Of a stretch of 64,000 nucleotides of DNA, positions 58,635-64,000 are shown piece by piece. The first letter of the stretch is position 1. Each line of letters opens with the position of its first letter. The translations under genes and the position numbers were made by a program. Origin of the DNA: Epiperipatus broadwayi (Eukaryota > Onychophora > Udeonychophora > Euonychophora > Peripatidae). The notes under the pieces are model-generated. The model saw nothing but the letters and a program-made list of their open reading frames with translations, was not told the origin of the DNA and did not search any database. Location of the stretch: the NCBI GenBank assembly GCA_028023455.1, contig JAQFVV010006215.1, forward strand, positions 9,881,950 through 9,945,949, read 5' to 3'.

Positions 58635-59493
58635 AAGCCTTTAAATACGGTCTACGTATTTGAACGGCTCCTACCTAACTTATCCAATAAAACGATACAT
58701 CCTCCAAATCTCCCTTCTTTTTTTTTTTTGACTTTCTGCCCTGCTGCTCTAGAACAAAAGAAAGAAACGACCATCAATCCCAACGATACACTATAAGTTC
58801 AACCACCAATTCACACGCATGTGATGTGTAACGCACCGCACCCTGTCACTTCCACACAGACTTATTTGGTTATGAGACCGGGAACATGCACAAAAACACA
58901 AAAAAAAAACACACAAAAAAAAAAATCGCTTTTCCCTTTTTTTTTTTTCTTTCTTTCCGTACGCGTCAGGACTTTCTAACCACGCTCTGCTGCTTCAGAG
59001 TCTTATGGGCGTGGGTAACTAGAACAAAATCCGACTTTTAAGTAGGGGTCATCCAAGACCTTGCTCTCCTTTGGAGCTTTGTGAGTGTGACGGTATGTGA
59101 TTGCCGTGCTCTCTTTGGGAGACTTATTGGCTTAAGTTTACATAAGTCGGTCAACCATGTCGGGAACAACATTTATATACAGTACGCGACACACCACATG
59201 CCCGATCCAGGCAACCGGCCCCGCCATCCACCGTCAGACTCGATAGACCGCTCCCATCTCAAGTCTCCCGAGCTACCTCTTTATCTAACTCTCTAGCCTA
59301 CGAAACAATGGAGGAGAAAAAAAAAAATTCGACCCACATATATAACTTCAAATGTGGCTGTATATAACAGCCCCTATACTTAATAATATCATTGTTAAAT
59401 ATCAAACCCCCACCCTAATAAAATAATCTACACAAAAGAAAAACAAAGAAAACTTTCAGCATGTGTCCAATTCCGTATATATATGTTTTAACT
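58635..59493 (-). other. noncoding internal region where pol would be
   Basis: No protease, RT or integrase block can be read on the minus strand. Short frames only. This 0.86-kb stretch is all that remains between gag and the polypurine tract. Confidence 0.7.
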
Positions 59494-60546
59494 CTATTTG
59501 CCATCCTTTTGCCAGGATGAACTCGAACTCTTTCCTTGTCCATAGTTCGGCTTGCGTGGCGGTCGTGGCTCTTCATGTTCATACTGCCATTTCGATCTAG
59601 TATTACCATCCCCTCGTTTGGGATCCTGTGGGTTCCAATCCGACCCTCCTTCTTCCGTCCCGAATTTCACAACTCGAGTGTCGTGAGTTTCCTTTCCTCG
59701 CTCCGTCGGTACATTATAATCATAGGCGCTCATATCAATCGCGTTAAGTAGCTCAGCGGCCTCCTCAATGGACGCTTTCCTTATGCCTAACATCATTTGT
59801 TCCACCTTCATCGGCATGTTATGCCTCACGATCCGAATGATGTGGTTTTCCGTTAAATTGCATGCGTCTAACGTTCGTAGCTTTGCCACTTGTCGATGAA
59901 AAAATTGTGAAAAACTTTCCTGCTCTCCTTCCTTATATTTCTCCTGCATAATCTGATATCTAGCCAACTCTTGACGATCTTCTGACCAAAAACTATCTCT
60001 CATCTCTCGTTGATATTCTTCAAATGTCGCGGGTTGTTGAAACAACGAATTCCACCATGAGAGTGCGTTTCCCGTTAAGTTGCTGCAAGCAATAGCGATT
60101 TTGCTTTCCTCCGCCATAGGGTTAACGCTAAAATATCTTCCCAGACTCTGTAGGTGCTCCACGGGAGCTTCTCCCATTTGGCCGGCAAATGGCCGGACCT
60201 TTAAAAATTGGTTTACATGGGCCTGTGCTGGTGCGTACTTCGCCACGGCTTCCCTTTCCTCTACTATTTTTGTCTCTTCGCCCTCAATCTGTTTCTCATC
60301 TCCTTTCTTTCCCTTGGACCTCCCGTCTTTATCTATACTTTCCTCCTTCCTTGACTCTCCTTCGTTCTCTTTTCCCTGATTAATTCCTGTTATTCTTTCC
60401 ATTTGCTGCTCTAGTTTTCGTAGCCTTTCCTCAAATCGATCTTCGAATTTTTGGAATCTTTGTTCCAGCCTTTCCAGAATGACTTCCAAAATCTTCGATT
60501 CTTCCTTCTTTTCTTGGTCCATTTTCCTTTGGAGTCTTGTTTTCAT
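59494..60546 (-). CDS. retrotransposon Gag (capsid) protein, intact
   Basis: 350 codons, ATG at 60546, uninterrupted. Residues 1-55 are a charged coiled coil (LERLEQRFQKFEDRFEERL). About 55-105 is an Glu/Lys-rich linker. About 110-275 is a Retrotrans_gag capsid fold: FLKVRPFAGQMGEAPVEHL, then NALSWWNSLF with the family's conserved Trp pair, then the EYQREMRDSF helix, FSQFFHRQVAKLRTL, and HIIRIVRHNM. The tail (280-350) is Arg/Ser/Gly-rich and ends SSSSSWQKDGK. There is no CCHC zinc knuckle, so RNA binding may use the basic tail. It should form the particle that packages the element RNA. No pol follows. Homologous to the decayed gag at 0.7-1.9 kb. Confidence 0.93.
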   Translation of the reverse strand: MKTRLQRKMDQEKKEESKILEVILERLEQRFQKFEDRFEERLRKLEQQMERITGINQGKENEGESRKEESIDKDGRSKGKKGDEKQIEGEETKIVEEREAVAKYAPAQAHVNQFLKVRPFAGQMGEAPVEHLQSLGRYFSVNPMAEESKIAIACSNLTGNALSWWNSLFQQPATFEEYQREMRDSFWSEDRQELARYQIMQEKYKEGEQESFSQFFHRQVAKLRTLDACNLTENHIIRIVRHNMPMKVEQMMLGIRKASIEEAAELLNAIDMSAYDYNVPTERGKETHDTRVVKFGTEEGGSDWNPQDPKRGDGNTRSKWQYEHEEPRPPRKPNYGQGKSSSSSWQKDGK

Positions 60547-60841
60547 TCACACTATCTTTTACCAAATATATTTTTGATATCTAAAAAAAAATCGTAGTAA
60601 TTTGTTTTGACCGCTTCCAAATTTACAACGTGGTAGGTTCTCCTTTCCTCCCCCAAAGCGCCATGCTACGAATCTAATTTCTTTATTAAACACTCGGAAA
60701 CTATTTTCTGTCTTTTACTAAACCCATTTTAACCGAAACAAACTTTACGTCTCTCTAATGTTTCCATCCTACTCCCCCTCCTTTTCCTTATCGAATCTTT
60801 ACTCTTTCTACTCGGGTCCCCCTACATTCCGTTCTTCGAAA

Positions 60842-60859
60842 GCCTTAGTTGGGACGCCA
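60842..60859 (-). other. primer-binding site
   Basis: Minus strand TGGCGTCCCAACTAAGGC starts one base after the 5' LTR end. TGG pairs with a tRNA 3' CCA. The exact tRNA is not determined. Confidence 0.85.
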
Positions 60860-60860
60860 T

Positions 60861-62448
60861 TGTAGCGGGTGTACTCGTTACCCATATACTTATCCATATT
60901 TTCTCTTTGTCTAATTAGAACATTGATAAGAAAACTCGTATCTTTCTCGCAGCATATTTATGGACGTCAGTTTTTTTTTTTTATTTTTAGACTCCAAGCG
61001 CCAAACTTACTTTTTACATAAGTATTATGCTGGAGGATCAGAATACGATTGTGATAGGGCCACACCTCTAGCTCAGTACTCAGGGCGGGTGGTTAATAAA
61101 CCGTAGAAAAATGTACGGGGGACTCCCTGCAACTCTCAACAAGAAAATCCGAACCAATTGTCTAAATTCGTGAACTATCTTTCATGAGTTAAATAATAAA
61201 AAAAAAATATACATGTAATATAAGCTTTAAAATAATACATCCTTTTATTATAATATTCTCCCCCCCCCCTCACCTTGTTTTTACATAAAACTAAGAAAAC
61301 ATACATATATACTGTGTGGATTTACAACGGAATAAGAAAACGAACATATGTACAGACAAACTCTAATCAGCTGGATTTGAACGGCCTTCTCTTAAAAATT
61401 AACTTTCTTGCCTTTGTTCATTCTCCTTGATTTTTTTTGGAGAAAACGTGGTAATATTTGGAAAATAAATATTTTAAGTTCACATTACCTGCAATTTTGT
61501 CCGATGTGATCCCCGGGGATATCAAACAAGATGGAAAACATATGAAATTTGAAGTAGACACACGAGGCGATTTATCACGCTACAGTCCATTCCGAGTCGG
61601 GTCAGTTCCTTTGTGAAAAGTTAATAGATCTCCGGTAGATGTTCTCCGGTTAGTGCCGCATGGTCTCTTCGGGGTAAGGCACAGAAAACCCAGCACGCTT
61701 AAGCTTTTACCCCACTGTACGCATATTCGGCCGTAGCCTTAGCTATTCCTTTTTTTTTTTTCCTTCTTCTTTTCAAAAAAAAACAAAAAAAAAAAAAACT
61801 AAAAATGGCGGTTCCCTTCCAAAACGACACAACAAAAAAAAAAAGCAACCACTTCTCTACTCTCCCTGTCACTTCTCTTTTTCTTTTCTTCTCTTCTTTT
61901 GTCCTCGCAAAAACAGTCCGCCTCCTTCTTCCTCACCACGTGGTATAGATGGCCAGTTAGGCTAACAAGCAAAGAACTTTTCGCGCCTTCGGATATTTTA
62001 GCAAACAACATTCCTGACCGTCCATTTCAACCCTTCCTCTTTTTTTTTCTTTTGTCTTCTTTTTTTTTTTTTTTTTAATTCCTCAGATAAGGTCTCCAAT
62101 ACATATTTTTCCTCTTCCTTTCTCTTACAATAATCTCTCATCTTGGATACCAAATTTATTCATACGTCCGCTTTCTCATTATTATTATTATTTTTTTTTC
62201 CTTTGAAATTGTCCGTCCACACCGCACATACATACATATATCCCTTTTACTAAAACAAAACGCAAATCCCCCCCCACTCCCTCTTTTCTCACTTTAATAA
62301 GATTTTAAACATTTTCTTCCATTAACAAAAAAAAAATAAATACTAAAACGGAATAAAACCAAACTATATGAAACTAATTAAAAAAAATACATAACGCATG
62401 TGTGCGTTTTTCTACATTGTAAACAGGGTTTAAACCCGACTGTTTACA
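60861..62448 (-). repeat. 5' LTR of gag-only element
   Basis: 1588 bp, near-identical to 57045-58619. The differences I can see are mostly in poly(T)/poly(C)/poly(A) lengths plus a few single bases (for example around 61435, 61970 and 62150). It should contain the element promoter. Confidence 0.93.
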
Positions 62449-63083
62449 ATATACCTCTTCTCAAATCTTGGTAATAATCCAATTATTCCTACTCCTTTAA
62501 TCTTACTCAAATTCCTAATCAATTCTACGTACTCATCTATTACTCTCTGATGGTTTGACAAATTATTAGTCCCTACCATAACATACATGTCTCTACTTCC
62601 TTGCTTCTTTACTTTATCTGCAATATTCCTAATTCTAGCTACAGGAAAACATACTCTTACATACCTGTTTCTATTTTCACTTGCAATTATATCTCCACTT
62701 TCTCTAATTAATGAATCTCCTATCAATACTGTCTCATAGTCTACTTTCTCTGCTTCATCCATAACATTCTCTACTATCTTCTCGACTTCTTTATCTACTT
62801 CTTCCTTATCATTACTACTCAATAATTCCTTCATCTGCTCACACTTCATCTCTAACGATTTTAATTTTACTTCTACATCCTTTACCTCTTCCTCTAGCTT
62901 ACTTATTTTTTGGATAACCATCTCCATTTCACTACTAACTTTTCCACTCATATCTCCTGTCACTCCACTACAACCATACTCTATCCTATCTCCTTCAATT
63001 ACATTTTGCTCCATTTCTCCTGGCTTTCTCCTTAAACCATCTACGCTTAGAAACCACTTTTTCAGCTCTTTTATCACATTCAC
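62449..63083 (-). pseudogene. LINE ORF1 N-terminal part (coiled coil and SGNH esterase)
   Basis: ATG at 63083, open to the LTR insertion (about 211 codons of element sequence). Residues 50-110 are a Glu/Lys/Val heptad-like coiled coil, likely for trimerisation. The SGNH-hydrolase domain starts near 117: VLIGDSL (catalytic Ser, residues 119-125) and YVMVGTNNL (oxyanion Asn block, 167-175). The domain continues to GLLPRF, and the LTR element interrupts it before block V, which is now at 56885-57040. Such ORF1 esterases are known in CR1/L2-type LINEs, where ORF1p binds RNA and perhaps membranes. The last few codons read before the stop belong to the LTR. Confidence 0.9.
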
Positions 63084-63290
63084 ACTTTGTCTACATAATC
63101 ATAAAACTGTTACATCCTTCCTAGTCTTATTTAAACATTTCAAGTGAAAAACCTCATCACATACTTTCTGACCATTATATATGTATTGTGGAATACAAAT
63201 GCAATCCATATGCCTTACTTTCCAAGTCACCTACTTTATATTTGACTTTATATTTCCTATCCTGTTCAAACTCTTTTTCACAGAAGGATA
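63084..63290 (-). other. 5' untranslated region of LINE copy 2
   Basis: Sequence shared with copy 1 (53000-53220), for example AATACAAATGCAATCCATAT. The similarity ends near CCTGTTCAAA in both, which marks the element's 5' end. Confidence 0.65.
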
Positions 63291-64000
63291 CAAACTTTAT
63301 TTCAATAATTTTCCGACCGTAGGCCTCCAAAACGTTATCTTTTTCCTCAAATAAATCACTCCCTTTCTTAAATTAATAAAAATAGTAATAGTAACAAGTC
63401 AGATGTCACATGACTTATATATAGCTTGCACTTACAAATATGTAAAATTAAGAGCGTGCTAATAGCTCTAAACAAGCTTTTTTTTTTTATTTATGATAAA
63501 TGCTACTACAAGAGAAGGCATTCAAATCATTTTTATTTTAAATGGTCCCCATTTTTTTAGTAGCAAACTTACTAAAAAAATCAACTAATCTTACATATAA
63601 CTTAGTTATAAAATATCCTTACATTAACACACATTCAACAAAATAATTTTTTTGAACTTTTATATTTAAAATGGCGAACAAACACTTTCTAAACATTAAC
63701 AATTCCCGATCTTTCCAAATTCAATTATATTTATTTCTCGTAATCACAATTTTCTCTCACTTTCATACAACAAATATATGCCCTCAGTAGTCAAAAGAAT
63801 ATAGAAGTAACTGGTACAGTACGTATATATTTATTTTCATTTTTGTCCTACATGACAAAAACTCAGAGCTAATATAGTGGATCTTCTGTTATTTTAATAC
63901 ATATATTTAATTAAACTTTACCAGTAACTATCAAAACTGTATTAAAACTTTTTAAAAATAGGATTACTACATTTTTTTAAAAAAAAAAGAAAACAAAATT
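63291..64000. other. no gene seen
   Basis: AT-rich flank beyond the LINE 5' end. No feature recognised. Confidence 0.4.

Larger units (their letters stand above)
57045..62448 (-). mobile_element. gag-only LTR retrotransposon, intact ends and TSD
   Basis: A 5404-bp element in minus orientation: 5' LTR 60861-62448, primer-binding site, gag 60546-59494, noncoding region, polypurine tract, 3' LTR 57045-58619. The 4-bp duplication ATAT flanks it (57041-57044 and 62449-62452). The empty site is seen in the LINE copy at about 52364. The internal region is only 2241 bp, with no protease, RT, RNase H or integrase, so mobility must depend on another element. The LTRs differ at only a handful of substitutions and homopolymer lengths, so the insertion is young. 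Gag sequence plus PBS type suggest a Ty3/gypsy-related origin (inference). Confidence 0.93.
53226..63290 (-). mobile_element. CR1-like LINE, copy 2, split by an LTR element
   Basis: Near full-length non-LTR retrotransposon: 5' region (about 63290-63084), ORF1 (63083-62449 and 57040-56885), ORF2 with APE-type endonuclease, reverse transcriptase and C-terminal zinc motif (about 56850-53493), and a 3' region ending in GATGTGATGTGATG-like repeats (plus strand, 53230). An LTR retrotransposon occupies 57045-62448. The SGNH-esterase ORF1 points to the CR1/L2 group; exact clade not determined. A few frameshifts make this copy inactive, though long open segments show it is fairly young. Confidence 0.88.

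Noticed and set aside
60080-60383. Plus-strand open frames of 64-99 codons opposite gag
   Set aside because: Antisense shadows of the intact Gag gene; low-complexity Ser/Pro/Phe content.

Overview
This is animal nuclear DNA, very AT-rich, with no operons, Shine-Dalgarno sites or densely packed genes. It shows spliced minus-strand exons with GT..AG borders, metazoan-type retrotransposons (Ty3/gypsy, RTE, a CR1-like LINE with an SGNH-esterase ORF1, Penelope-like), hAT-type MITEs, tRNA-derived SINE heads and a dead cullin-2 copy. An invertebrate with a large, repeat-rich genome fits (chelicerate, cnidarian or lophotrochozoan). The sequence alone does not fix the phylum.

Host gene. One host gene is visible, on the minus strand: an ankyrin-repeat protein. 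Five exons (43281-43329, 37962-38011, 36250-36341, 35032-35186, 20066-20196) join in one frame with compatible phases. Only the last three encode recognisable ankyrin repeats. The intron between the last two is about 14.8 kb. Neither end of the gene is identified.

0-20 kb is a repeat graveyard: a decayed gag (0.7-1.9 kb), a hAT MITE (2.0-2.4), two tandem duplications (3.8-4.4), a decayed minus-strand gypsy element (7.2-11.8) carrying two later insertions (an RTE tail and a perfect-palindrome foldback element), a cullin-2 pseudogene fragment (13.1-13.4), a Penelope-like RT fragment (13.4-14.3) and a minisatellite (15.0-15.2).

20-35 kb is the giant intron. It holds the most notable content: two unrelated repeat families whose monomers (about 450 and about 476 bp) each contain a type I hammerhead ribozyme. 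Family 1 lies at 21.8-22.2 and 27.1-30.0 kb with six hammerhead copies. Family 2 lies at 32.5-34.06 kb with four. Both families occur as short tandem runs facing inverted runs. Two of the blocks are bounded by candidate target-site duplications. They resemble animal retrozymes, or ribozyme-bearing terminal repeats of Penelope-like elements. Because the host intron is transcribed, they could self-cleave and fold into long double-stranded RNA.

36-51 kb is mostly intronic or intergenic AT-rich DNA, with two GC-rich islands (45.3 and 46.3 kb) and a probable solo LTR (49.1-50.0).

51.5-63.3 kb is a nested stack. Two head-to-tail copies of one CR1-like LINE lie on the minus strand, the first with a large internal deletion. 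A young 5.4-kb LTR retrotransposon with only a gag gene is inserted in ORF1 of the second copy. It has near-identical LTRs, a primer-binding site, a polypurine tract and a 4-bp target duplication. The deleted LINE copy preserves the empty site.
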